NCBI GenBank assembly: GCA_036276115.1
Contig: DATBEM010000095.1
Location: 1-28,615, forward strand
Source: Trebonia sp036276115
Lineage (GTDB): Bacteria; Actinomycetota; Actinomycetes; Streptosporangiales; Streptosporangiaceae
Direction of reading: 5' to 3'
DNA length: 28,615 nt
Part shown: positions 15,372 to 22,425 of the stretch, piece after piece
Position numbering within the stretch: the stretch's first letter is position 1
Layout: the number at the start of each line of letters is the position of its first letter
Made by a program: the position numbers and the translations under genes
Notes under the pieces: generated by a model
The model's database searches: none
Told to the model about the DNA's origin: nothing
What the model saw: the letters and a program-made list of their open reading frames with translations, nothing else

Positions 15372-15881
15372 GTGAGCGGGGACATAGCGCAAGAAGCGAT
15401 GGAGGTCATGCCGTACATTTCGGCGGCGGCGAGCGCTTACGGCGGGGCGGTGCTGGCCAAGGTCCAGGATGACGCGGCCGGCGCCACGGTGGGCTTCGGA
15501 CGGCGAATCCTGCAGCGGATCTTCGGCCGCAAGAAGGACGGCGAGGCGCTGCCGGACGCGCTCGCCGATGTCGTGGCGAACCCGGGCGACGACGACTACG
15601 TCGCGGGCCTGCGCCTCGCGGTCCGCAAGGCGCTAGCCGGCGACAGCCAGATGCTGGCCGAGGTCCGGGAGATCGTGAAAGAGGCGAAGGCGACCGTCAG
15701 CGTCGGCCCGCAAAGCGCCCACGCCGATCACGGGAGCAACGCCACGAGCGCGACGGCTGGCCGGGACGTTAACACCACGAACACCAGCACCAGCAATACA
15801 TACCACGGCCCGGTGATCTCGGCGGGCCGGGACTCGCATTACTCAGAGAATGACATGACGGTTCACCGTCAGCGCGATTGA
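15372..15881 (+). CDS. Small companion protein with Asn/Thr-rich repeat-like C-terminus, unknown function
   Basis: The 169-residue protein starts at a GTG at 15372 with GGGAGAGG eight bases upstream; a GTG nine bases earlier is too close to that site. The N-terminal half is a helical, Ala-rich segment (IAQEAMEVMPYISAAASAYGG) with a basic patch FGRKK near residue 55, then acidic helices (about 60-115). The C-terminal 50 residues change to SVGPQSAHADHGSNATSATA, GRDVNTTNTSTSNTYHG and ISAGRDS, a Gly/Asn/Thr pattern with the repeated motif AGRD that suggests short beta turns. Similar tails occur in small proteins encoded beside NTPase, TIR or WD40 conflict proteins in actinobacteria. That is a recalled resemblance and not a firm family call. 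It lies 81 bases after the broken WD40 gene and ends at a strong hairpin. Confidence 0.7.
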   Translation: MSGDIAQEAMEVMPYISAAASAYGGAVLAKVQDDAAGATVGFGRRILQRIFGRKKDGEALPDALADVVANPGDDDYVAGLRLAVRKALAGDSQMLAEVREIVKEAKATVSVGPQSAHADHGSNATSATAGRDVNTTNTSTSNTYHGPVISAGRDSHYSENDMTVHRQRD

Positions 15882-15895
15882 AGCCCGCCGCCTGC

Positions 15896-15935
15896 GTTTG
15901 GCTTTTGCGGGGCGATGGTCCCGCAAAAGCCAAAC
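15896..15935 (+). terminator. Bidirectional terminator, perfect 16-bp stem
   Basis: GTTTGGCTTTTGCGGG (15896-15911) pairs perfectly with CCCGCAAAAGCCAAAC (15920-15935) around an eight-base loop. It sits between the stop of the small companion gene (15881) and that of the leftward enoyl-CoA hydratase gene (15955), so it can end transcription from both sides. The arms supply a short T-rich stretch in each direction. Confidence 0.85.
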
Positions 15936-15954
15936 ATAACGCCGCGATGGCCGC

Positions 15955-16743
15955 CTACGAGCCGGTGAACGCCGGCTTTTCCTTGGCCAGGAATGCCCGG
16001 ACCGCCCGCGCGTGGTCGGTCGTCAGGCTGAGGCGCTGCTGGGCGGCCGCCTCGGCCGCCAGGGACTGCGCGAACGGCCGCGAGCCGCCCTCGAACAGCA
16101 GCTTCTTGGTCTCCGCGTACGCCGCCGTCGGGCCGTTGGCCAGCCGCATCCCCAGGGCGACCGCCGTCAGCCGGACCTGCCCGGCCGGCACGAGGTCGAA
16201 GGCCATGCCCCAGGAGACCGCCTCGGCGGCGGTGAACGTCCGCGGCTGCAAGATCAGCGCCCGCGCCCGCGACGTCCCGACCGCCGCCGCCAGCGACACC
16301 GACAGGCCCGAGTCGCAGGTCAGGCCGATGCCGGTGAACGCGGTGCCCAGCGTCGCCCCGGCCGCCATCACCACCAGGTCGCAGGCGAGCACGAAGCCGA
16401 GGCCGGCCCCGACGCAGGTCCCGTTGACCCCGGCCACGACCGGCTTGGGCATCGTCGCCAGCAGCGTGGTGATCGGGTTGTAGTGCTCGTCGACGGTGTT
16501 CAGGGCGCCCGCCGGGTCGGCCCCGAGGGCGGCCGCGTGCTCGGCCAGGTCCTGCCCGACGCAGAACGCCCGCCCGGTCCCGGTCAGCACCACCGCCCGG
16601 ACCGACGGGTCGCCGGCCACCTCGCGCAGGGCCGCCAGCAGGCCCTCCTTCACCGCCAGGCTCAGGGCCGGGCCCGGCAGCACCACGGTCGCCACCGCCC
16701 CGTCCCGCTCGATGGCCACTTCACTCACCACAGCCTCGTTCAT
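15955..16743 (-). CDS. paaG: Enoyl-CoA hydratase/isomerase family protein, PaaG-like
   Basis: The 262-residue crotonase-fold protein has the CoA-binding segments VVLTGTGRAFCVGQDL (about 52-67) and KPVVAGVNGTCVGAGLGFVLACDL (oxyanion hole). The segment GLTCDSGLSVSLAAAVG keeps the Asp that PaaG uses in place of the usual second Glu. The ending FLAKEKPAFTG resembles E. coli PaaG. PaaG isomerises the ring epoxide of phenylacetyl-CoA to the oxepin-CoA, the step right after PaaABCDE, so its place at the end of that gene row supports the call. It starts 13 bases after the paaE stop. A PaaF-like or plain hydratase role cannot be excluded, so the symbol is provisional. Confidence 0.7.
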   Translation of the reverse strand: MNEAVVSEVAIERDGAVATVVLPGPALSLAVKEGLLAALREVAGDPSVRAVVLTGTGRAFCVGQDLAEHAAALGADPAGALNTVDEHYNPITTLLATMPKPVVAGVNGTCVGAGLGFVLACDLVVMAAGATLGTAFTGIGLTCDSGLSVSLAAAVGTSRARALILQPRTFTAAEAVSWGMAFDLVPAGQVRLTAVALGMRLANGPTAAYAETKKLLFEGGSRPFAQSLAAEAAAQQRLSLTTDHARAVRAFLAKEKPAFTGS

Positions 16744-16756
16744 GAGCGCTGCCTCC

Positions 16757-17833
16757 TTACGCGTCGAAGTCCACGGTGACCTCGGCTGACACGGGCCGGG
16801 CCTGGCACGTGAGCACGAACCCGTCCGCTAGCTCGTTCTCCTCTAGCGCGTAGTTCCGCCGCATCGACACCTCGCCCGAGGTCACCCTAGCGCGGCAGGT
16901 CCCGCACACCCCGCCCTTGCACGCGAACGGCAGGTCCGCCCGCGTGGCCTGGGCCGAGTCGAGGATCGCGGCCGCCTTCGGCATCGCCATCGTCGAGGAC
17001 GCCCCGTCCAGCACGATCGTCACGTCGCTGGTCTCGCCGGTCGCGACCTGCTCCGCCCGCTCAACCGGCGGGGGCGGCTCGTCCACGTAGAACAGCTCGA
17101 CGTGGATCCGCTCGCGCGCCACCCCCAGCCCGGCCAGGACGTCGCGCGCGGCCATCACCATCGGCAGCGGCCCGCATAGCCAGGCGTGGTCCGCGTCGCT
17201 GGCCGGCACGACCGCCGGCAGCAGCTGCCGCAGCCGCCCGGCGTCCAGGCGGCCGGAGAACAGCGGCACGTCGCGGGGCTCGCGCGACAGGACGTGGACG
17301 ACCTGGAAGCGGGAGAAGTACCGGTTCTTCAGGTCGCCGAGCTCCTCGGCGAACATCACCGAGCCAGTAGTGCGGTTACCGAACAGCAGCCGCACCTCCG
17401 CCTTCGGGTTGGCGAGCACGGTCGCGGCGATCGACAGCAGTGGGGTGATGCCCGACCCGGCCGCGATCATCAGGTGCCGGGCCGGCTCGGCCGGGTCGGC
17501 CCGCAGGCTGCCCGACGGCACCTGCACCTCGACCTCATCGCCCGGCCGCACGTCGTGGACCAGCCAGGAGGAGAACAGCCCGCCGGGCACCTCCCGCACC
17601 CCGATCCGCGGCGGCGACCCGGCCGGGGAGCAGATCGAGTACGACCGCCGGTGCTCGGCCCCGCCGACCACCCGCCGCAGCGTGAGCGACTGGCCCGCCG
17701 CGAACGCGTACTGCGCCGCCAGGCCCGGCGGGACCTCGAACGTCACCGCGGCCGCGTCGTCGGTCAGCCGGTCCACCCGGGCCACCCGCAGCACGTGGAA
17801 GCCGGCCCCGCGCGGGGCCCCGGTCGCGCTCAC
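16757..17833 (-). CDS. paaE: Phenylacetyl-CoA 1,2-epoxidase reductase subunit PaaE
   Basis: The 358-residue protein is a ferredoxin-NADP reductase-type electron carrier with three parts in order. An FAD domain has RRSYSICS; an NAD(P) domain has AAGSGITPLLS and LFGNRTTGSVMFAEEL; a C-terminal plant-type 2Fe-2S ferredoxin domain has cysteines at about 305, 310, 313 and 343 (CKGGVCGTC and LTC). PaaE passes electrons from NADPH to the PaaA diiron site for ring epoxidation. The GTG at 17833 has AGGGAG seven bases upstream; a longer frame reaches back into paaD and is not supported. A 77-base gap separates it from paaD, the largest in the row, with a CGCAAGCTTGCG palindrome inside, so a secondary promoter or processing site is possible. 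Confidence 0.95.
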   Translation of the reverse strand: MSATGAPRGAGFHVLRVARVDRLTDDAAAVTFEVPPGLAAQYAFAAGQSLTLRRVVGGAEHRRSYSICSPAGSPPRIGVREVPGGLFSSWLVHDVRPGDEVEVQVPSGSLRADPAEPARHLMIAAGSGITPLLSIAATVLANPKAEVRLLFGNRTTGSVMFAEELGDLKNRYFSRFQVVHVLSREPRDVPLFSGRLDAGRLRQLLPAVVPASDADHAWLCGPLPMVMAARDVLAGLGVARERIHVELFYVDEPPPPVERAEQVATGETSDVTIVLDGASSTMAMPKAAAILDSAQATRADLPFACKGGVCGTCRARVTSGEVSMRRNYALEENELADGFVLTCQARPVSAEVTVDFDA

Positions 17834-17910
17834 GCCCGATCTCCCTGACCCGATTTCACGGGTCCGCCCCCGGCCCGTGCCCACGGCCCGCGCAAGCTTG
17901 CGGTGCCCAC

Positions 17911-18591
17911 CTAGATCTCCTTCATGTGGGTGAACGGGTCCTGGCAGTGGTCGCACCGCCATAGTGACTGGCACGCGGTCGCGCCGAACTGCGAGAGCAG
18001 CGACACCGACCGCGATCCGCAGCGCGGGCACGCGAGCGACTCGCCCGCCTGCCCGGGGCCAGTGCCGGGGGCGCGGGTGAGGGTCAGGGGGACCGGGCCG
18101 GACTGTCCCGACCTGGCCCGGGCGGCCAGCGCGGGCGGGGAGATCCCCGCCGCCGCCAGCGCCCGGCGGCCCCGCTCGGAGATCCAGTCGCTGGACCACG
18201 GGGGCGCCAGCTCGACCCGGACCCGCACGTCGCGGTACCCGGCCGCGCGCAGGCGGCGCACCACGTCGTCGCGCATCGTCGCCAGGGCGGGGCAGCCGGA
18301 GTAGGTCGGGGTGAGCACGACCGTGACCGGCGGGCGCTCGCCGCCCGCGCTGCCCCCGGCCGTGCCGTCGTTCGCCGCGTCGTCGCCGCGGGCCGGCCCC
18401 GGGCCGGGGGCGGGCCCGTGAAAGGTAGCGCCCGGGCCGGGAGCCTCGTCGCCGGCGGTGGGATCGCCTTCCTCGACCCGCCGCAGCACCCCCAGGTCAG
18501 CCAGGGTGAGCATGGGCAGCTCGGGGTCGCGCACGGCGGCGGCGACCGCCCAGGCCGTGCCCGCCTCCTGGCTCACCTCCCGCCCGCTCAC
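17911..18591 (-). CDS. paaD: Phenylacetyl-CoA epoxidase-associated protein PaaD (DUF59/MIP18-like), with a large insert
   Basis: The 226-residue protein has a DUF59 (MIP18/SufT-like) domain, with PELPMLTLADLGVLRRVEE near residue 24 and VVLTPTYSGCPALATM resuming near residue 89. A C-terminal zinc-ribbon-like part has CPRCGS and CDHCQDPF. PaaD is thought to help insert or maintain the metal centres of the PaaABCE epoxidase. Typical PaaD proteins are about 165 residues; here roughly 50 extra Gly/Ala/Pro/Asp-rich residues interrupt the DUF59 domain between the DLGVL and the VVLTP strands, probably as a surface loop. The GTG at 18591 overlaps the paaC stop as GTGA. Confidence 0.92.
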   Translation of the reverse strand: MSGREVSQEAGTAWAVAAAVRDPELPMLTLADLGVLRRVEEGDPTAGDEAPGPGATFHGPAPGPGPARGDDAANDGTAGGSAGGERPPVTVVLTPTYSGCPALATMRDDVVRRLRAAGYRDVRVRVELAPPWSSDWISERGRRALAAAGISPPALAARARSGQSGPVPLTLTRAPGTGPGQAGESLACPRCGSRSVSLLSQFGATACQSLWRCDHCQDPFTHMKEI

Positions 18592-19601
18592 CAGCGGCCC
18601 TGCGGGTGCGCGCGGGCGACGGCCTGCATCGGGGCGAGCATCGCGCTCAGCGCCTCGGTGTGGACGCCGTCGCGGCCGGGCCGGCCGCCGGGCATCCCCG
18701 CCGGGGGCACGTCCGGCGGCTCCAGGCCGCTGGCCGCCAGCACCTGCCCCAGGGCCGCGTCCACCTCGGCGGCCAGGCTGGCCGGGTCGACGGCGACGCC
18801 CGCGGCGGCCAGGGCGAGCTCGGCCGGGTGGGCGGTGAACAGCTCCGCGCGGTAGCGCCAGGCCTGGGCCAGCCCGGCCGTGACCCGGCGGCGCGATTCC
18901 GGCGTGCCCTGGGCGAGGGTCACGAACCAGCGGGCGGCGAAGTCCCGGTGGTAGGTGACCTCCTTGACGCCCTTGGCCGCGACCGCCGCCAGGACCGCGT
19001 CCGTGCTCGCGGGACCGGTGCGCCCGGCCAGCCGCGACAGGAGCGCCAGCCGCCAGGCCGAGAACAGCAGCAGCCGGGCGATCGCCTGCCCGAAGTCGCC
19101 GCCCTCGCCCTCCACCAGCCGCACGTTGCGGAACTGGCGGTCGGGCCGGAAGAACGCGAGCGCGTCCTCGGCCGGGACCGGCGAGCCGTCCGGCAGCGCC
19201 GGCACCACCCCCGGGTCGACCCGGGCCGCCCGGATGAGCAGCATGCGGGCCTGGCCGAGCAGGTCCAGGGCGATGTTAGCCAGCGCGATGTCGATCTCCA
19301 GGTCGGGCGCGCGGCTGGTCCACTCCGCCAGCCGGTGCGACGCCACCAGCGCGTCGTCGCCCAGCATCAGGCAGTAGGCGGCCAGGTCGGCCCGGCTGGC
19401 GCCGCCCGGGACGGCGGCGTCGAGGCCCGCCAGCGGGTCGTCGAAGTCGGTCCCGAACGCCCACTGGTCGCTGTCCCCGCCGAACAGCCCGGCGTAGACC
19501 GACTCCGGCTCGTGCGACGGGTCGGGAGCACCGTGGCTTCCGGGGGCACCGTGCTCAGCGGCACCGTGGTCAGCGGCACCGTGCTCAGATGTGGGGGACA
19601 T
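18588..19601 (-). CDS. paaC: Phenylacetyl-CoA 1,2-epoxidase structural subunit PaaC
   Basis: The 337-residue protein is a ferritin-like four-helix protein of the PaaC type, with ADLAAYCLMLGDDALVASHRLAEW, IDIALANIALDLLGQARMLL, FRNVRLVEGEGGDFG and KEVTYHRDFAARWFV. PaaC pairs with the catalytic subunit PaaA as a structural, non-catalytic partner. The first 75 or so residues are a low-complexity linker with repeated HGA (DNA repeat CACGGTGC), absent from the E. coli protein. The ATG at 19601 lies inside the end of paaB (17-base overlap), which makes translation coupled; a longer frame further upstream runs through paaB and is rejected. A later start within the linker is possible. Confidence 0.92.
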   Translation of the reverse strand: MSPTSEHGAADHGAAEHGAPGSHGAPDPSHEPESVYAGLFGGDSDQWAFGTDFDDPLAGLDAAVPGGASRADLAAYCLMLGDDALVASHRLAEWTSRAPDLEIDIALANIALDLLGQARMLLIRAARVDPGVVPALPDGSPVPAEDALAFFRPDRQFRNVRLVEGEGGDFGQAIARLLLFSAWRLALLSRLAGRTGPASTDAVLAAVAAKGVKEVTYHRDFAARWFVTLAQGTPESRRRVTAGLAQAWRYRAELFTAHPAELALAAAGVAVDPASLAAEVDAALGQVLAASGLEPPDVPPAGMPGGRPGRDGVHTEALSAMLAPMQAVARAHPQGRW

Positions 19602-19965
19602 CGGCCGGGATCTCGTAGAACGTCGGGTGCCGGTAGACCTTGTCCCCGCTCGGGGCGAACAGCGGGTCCTTCTCGTCCGGGCTGGAGGCGGTGATCGCGT
19701 CCGAGCGGACGACCCAGATGCTGACTCCCTCGTTGCGGCGGGTGTAGACATCGCGCGCGTGGCTGACCGCCATCGCGTCGTCGGGCGCGTGCAGCGAGCC
19801 GACGTGCACGTGGTTGAGGCCGCGCTTGCCCCGCACGAACACCTCGTACAGCGGCCACTCGCCCTGTCGCTGTCGTCCCCCGGGGGGGCGGCCCCCCGTC
19901 CCCCCCGGGGGACCCCCCGAAGAGCGGCGCTCCGAGCCCTCGGGCGCGCTGCCGAGGGCGCTCAC
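19585..19965 (-). CDS. paaB: Phenylacetyl-CoA 1,2-epoxidase subunit PaaB
   Basis: The 126-residue protein contains the small PaaB domain from about residue 37: WPLYEVFVRGKRGLNHVHVGSLHAPD, then DVYTRRNEGVSIWVVRSDAI and the ending FYEIPADVPHI. PaaB bridges the PaaAC heterodimers and is needed for activity. The usual length is about 95 residues; the first 36 here are Gly/Pro/Arg-rich and encoded by an unusual tract of alternating G and C runs (19877-19919). The GTG at 19965 overlaps the paaA stop as GTGA. A start closer to the domain would need another codon inside that tract, and none is obvious. Confidence 0.93.
   Translation of the reverse strand: MSALGSAPEGSERRSSGGPPGGTGGRPPGGRQRQGEWPLYEVFVRGKRGLNHVHVGSLHAPDDAMAVSHARDVYTRRNEGVSIWVVRSDAITASSPDEKDPLFAPSGDKVYRHPTFYEIPADVPHI
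19877..19919. repeat. G-run/C-run element, copy 1 (inside paaB)
   Basis: On the + strand this tract holds CCC, seven G, CGG, six C, GT, seven C, five G, A and six C, so most of 43 bases are homopolymer runs. Positions 19879-19906 match 27145-27172 in the lacI-type gene in 26 of 28 bases and in the same orientation. It encodes only the extra N-terminal residues of PaaB. Confidence 0.7.
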
Positions 19966-20972
19966 CGCTGCTCCCGCGCGGCGTAGGCGGTGGCGGCCTC
20001 GCGGACCCAGGCGCCGTCGTCATGGGCGGCGGCCCGGTGCGCCATGCGCTCGGCGTTGCACGGGCCGGCCCCGCTGATCACGGCCGCCAGCTCCGGCCAG
20101 TCCGGCTCGCCGAAGTCGTAGGACTGGCGATCGTCGTTCCAGGCCAGCTCCGGGTCGGGCAGGGTCACGCCGAGCGCGTCGGCCTGCGGGACCGTCATGT
20201 CGACGAACCGCTGCCGGAGCTCGTCGTTGCTGTTGCGCTTGATGCCCCAGGCCATCGAGCGGGCCGAGTTGGGGGAGTCGCCGTCGGGCGGGCCGAACAT
20301 CATGAGCGACGGCCACCAGAACCGGTTCACCGACTCCTGGACCATCGCCCGCTGCTCGGCGGTGCCGCCCGTCATCGTCATCAGCAGCTCGTACCCCTGC
20401 CGCTGGTGGAACGACTCCTCCTTGCAGATCCGGATCATCGCCCGCCCGTAGGGGCCGTAGGAGGTCCGGCACAGCGGCACCTGGTTGCAGATCGCGGCCC
20501 CGTCCACCAGCCAGCCGATCGTCCCCACGTCGGCGTAGGACAACGTCGGGTAGTTGAAGATGGACGAGTACTTCTGCTTGCCCGCCAGCAGCAGGCCCGT
20601 CAGCTCCGCCCGCGACACCCCGAGCGTCTCGCAGGCCGAGTACAGGTACAGGCCGTGGCCCGCCTCGTCCTGGACCTTGGCCAGCAAGATCGCCTTGCGC
20701 CGGAGCGACGGCGCCCGGGTGATCCAGTTGCCCTCCGGCTGCATCCCGATGATCTCCGAGTGCGCGTGCTGCGCGATCTGGCGCACCAGGGTCGCCCGGT
20801 AGGCGTCCGGCATCCAGTCGCGCGGCTCGATCCGCGCGCCCCGCGCGATCGTCGCGTCGAAGTGCTCGCGCAGGCCGGCGTCCTGCGGGTGCTGCTCCGG
20901 CTCGCCGTGGTGGGGCGAGCCCTGATCCGGCGCGCCATGTGGCGGCGAGCCGGGCTGATCGAGAACTCCCAT
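19962..20972 (-). CDS. paaA: Phenylacetyl-CoA 1,2-epoxidase catalytic subunit PaaA
   Basis: The 336-residue protein is the diiron oxygenase subunit. Ferritin-like helices carry the ligand motifs KVQDEAGHGLY and CKEESFHQRQGYEL (E/D-x-x-H pairs), preceded by HAHSEIIGMQPEGNWI, and ending with RQSYDFGEPDWPEL as in PaaA. It adds one oxygen atom across the aromatic ring of phenylacetyl-CoA. The first 33 residues are rich in His, Pro and Gly and are not part of the enzyme core. The ATG at 20972 follows a GAGGG; it is the first gene of the leftward row paaA-B-C-D-E-G and is divergent from paaK with 52 bases between the starts. Confidence 0.96.
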   Translation of the reverse strand: MGVLDQPGSPPHGAPDQGSPHHGEPEQHPQDAGLREHFDATIARGARIEPRDWMPDAYRATLVRQIAQHAHSEIIGMQPEGNWITRAPSLRRKAILLAKVQDEAGHGLYLYSACETLGVSRAELTGLLLAGKQKYSSIFNYPTLSYADVGTIGWLVDGAAICNQVPLCRTSYGPYGRAMIRICKEESFHQRQGYELLMTMTGGTAEQRAMVQESVNRFWWPSLMMFGPPDGDSPNSARSMAWGIKRNSNDELRQRFVDMTVPQADALGVTLPDPELAWNDDRQSYDFGEPDWPELAAVISGAGPCNAERMAHRAAAHDDGAWVREAATAYAAREQR

Positions 20973-20987
20973 CCCTCGATCCTAGCC

Positions 20988-20993
20988 TTGACA
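20988..20993 (+). promoter_or_regulatory. Candidate -35 box for paaK
   Basis: A perfect TTGACA lies in the paaA/paaK gap. At 17-18 bases distance only weak -10 matches (AGTGAT/GTGATT, 21011-21017) exist. If used, transcription would begin almost at the paaK ATG and give a leaderless message. Confidence 0.35.
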
Positions 20994-21015
20994 ATGAATT
21001 GCGGCAGTGGAGTGA

Positions 21016-21035
21016 TTGTGGGTTATGAGCCACAA
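21016..21035 (+). promoter_or_regulatory. Imperfect palindrome over the paaK start codon (candidate repressor site)
   Basis: TTGTGG (21016-21021) and CCACAA (21030-21035) are perfect arms around an eight-base centre; 16 of 20 positions are symmetric. The site covers the ATG at 21025. Phenylacetate genes are commonly controlled by TetR- or GntR-type repressors that release DNA on binding phenylacetyl-CoA, but no regulator gene lies in this window, so the role is inferred only. Confidence 0.3.
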
Positions 21036-22323
21036 CGCGCTGGACCCGGACCCGGCCGAGCTGCTCAGCGAAGAGGAGCTGCGCGGCCTGCAGCTCGCGC
21101 GGCTGCGGCGGGTCCTGCGGCACGCCCACGACAACATCGCTCACTACCGCAAGTCGTTCTACGGCGCCGGGGTGCGGCCAGACGACTGCCACGACCTGTC
21201 TGACCTGGCCAGGTTCCCGCTGACGACCAAGGCCGACCTGCGCGCCCAGGTCCCCTACGGCATGTTCGCGGTGCCGCTGGGACAGGTCCGGCGGCTGCAT
21301 GCCTCCTCCGGCACCACCGGGCGGGCGACCGTGGTCGGCTACACGGCCGGGGACCTGGACGTCTGGGCGACGGTGGTGGCCCGGTCCATCCGCGCGGCCG
21401 GCGGCCGCCCGGGCGACGTGCTGCACAATGCCTACGGCTACGGGCTGTTCACCGGCGGGCTGGGGCTGCACTACGGCGGGGAGAAGCTCGGCTGCGCGGT
21501 CGTGCCCGCGTCGGGCGGGGCGACGGCCCGGCAGGTGCAGCTGATCCGCGAGCTGCGGCCCCGGGTCATCACCGTCACCCCGTCCTACCTGCTGACGATC
21601 CTCGACGAGTTCGAGCGGCAGGGCGCCGACCCGCGGGCCAGCTCGCTGGAGGTCGCGATCCTCGGGGCCGAGCCGTGGACCGAGGCGATGCGGGCCGAGA
21701 TCGAGGAGCGCGCGGGCGTCACCGCCGTCGACATCTACGGACTGTCGGAGGTGATGGGGCCGGGCGTCGCCCAGGAGTGCGCGGCCACCCGGGACGGCCT
21801 GCACGTGTGGGAAGACCACTTCTACCCGGAGGTCATCGACCCGGTGACCGGGCAGGTGCTGCCGCCCGGCGCGCCCGGCGAGCTGGTCTTGACCACGCTG
21901 ACCAAGCAGGCCACGCCGCTGATCCGCTACCGCACGCGGGACCTGACCCGGCTCCTGCCGGGGACCGCGTGGCCGGTCATGCGGCGGATGGCGCGGGTCA
22001 CCGGCCGCAGTGACGACATGCTCATCGTGCGCGGCGTCAACCTGTTCCCGACCCAGGTCGAGGAGCTGGTGGTCCGGGTGCCCGGGCTGACGCCGCACTT
22101 CGCGCTCGAGCTGACCACCCGCGGGCGGCTGGACCACCTGACGGTCCGGGTCGAGGCGCGGCCCGACTGCCCGCCCGAGCGCCGCGCGGCGGCCGCGGCC
22201 GAGGTCGTGGCGGCCATCCGCGACCGGATCGGGCTGGGAGTGGCGGCCGAGGTCGCCGACCCGGGCACGCTGCCGCGCTCGGAGGGCAAGCTGCAGCGGG
22301 TGCACGACCGCCGCGTGCCCTGA
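21025..22323 (+). CDS. paaK: Phenylacetate-CoA ligase
   Basis: The 432-residue adenylate-forming enzyme has the P-loop ASSGTTGRATVVGYT (about 92-106), VYGLSE-type motif DIYGLSEVMGPGVAQEC, the motif RYRTRDLTRLL, and the C-terminal hinge RVTGRSDDMLIVRGVNLFPTQVEE. The ending SEGKLQRVHDRR contains the catalytic lysine region. It makes phenylacetyl-CoA from phenylacetate, ATP and CoA, supplying the substrate of the divergent paaABCDE products. Length matches E. coli PaaK (437). The ATG at 21025 is chosen; an in-frame TTG at 21016 would sit too close to the GGAG at 21009. The last codons are followed by a stem-loop. Confidence 0.95.
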   Translation: MSHNALDPDPAELLSEEELRGLQLARLRRVLRHAHDNIAHYRKSFYGAGVRPDDCHDLSDLARFPLTTKADLRAQVPYGMFAVPLGQVRRLHASSGTTGRATVVGYTAGDLDVWATVVARSIRAAGGRPGDVLHNAYGYGLFTGGLGLHYGGEKLGCAVVPASGGATARQVQLIRELRPRVITVTPSYLLTILDEFERQGADPRASSLEVAILGAEPWTEAMRAEIEERAGVTAVDIYGLSEVMGPGVAQECAATRDGLHVWEDHFYPEVIDPVTGQVLPPGAPGELVLTTLTKQATPLIRYRTRDLTRLLPGTAWPVMRRMARVTGRSDDMLIVRGVNLFPTQVEELVVRVPGLTPHFALELTTRGRLDHLTVRVEARPDCPPERRAAAAAEVVAAIRDRIGLGVAAEVADPGTLPRSEGKLQRVHDRRVP

Positions 22324-22341
22324 GGGCAATGGGGCGGCAGG

Positions 22342-22377
22342 GACCGCCCGGCATCTCCAGGGGCAAGGCGGGCGGTC
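22342..22377 (+). terminator. Stem-loop after paaK
   Basis: GACCGCCCG (22342-22350) pairs perfectly with CGGGCGGTC (22369-22377) around an 18-base loop, 18 bases after the paaK stop. No T tract follows. It may attenuate rather than fully stop transcription into the MFS gene. Confidence 0.4.
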
Positions 22378-22425
22378 TATGCTTAACCGGTAAAGAACAA
22401 CGACGCGCACGTCGCCCGCGGAGCC

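Noticed and set aside
16757..18199. Longer paaE frame reaching back into paaD
   Set aside because: The added 122 residues overlap paaD in another frame, and the GTG at 17833 has a good ribosome binding site.
18588..19751. Longer paaC frame starting inside paaB
   Set aside because: The extra Ser/Arg/Thr-rich residues are out-of-frame paaB sequence; the ATG at 19601 fits the coupled start.
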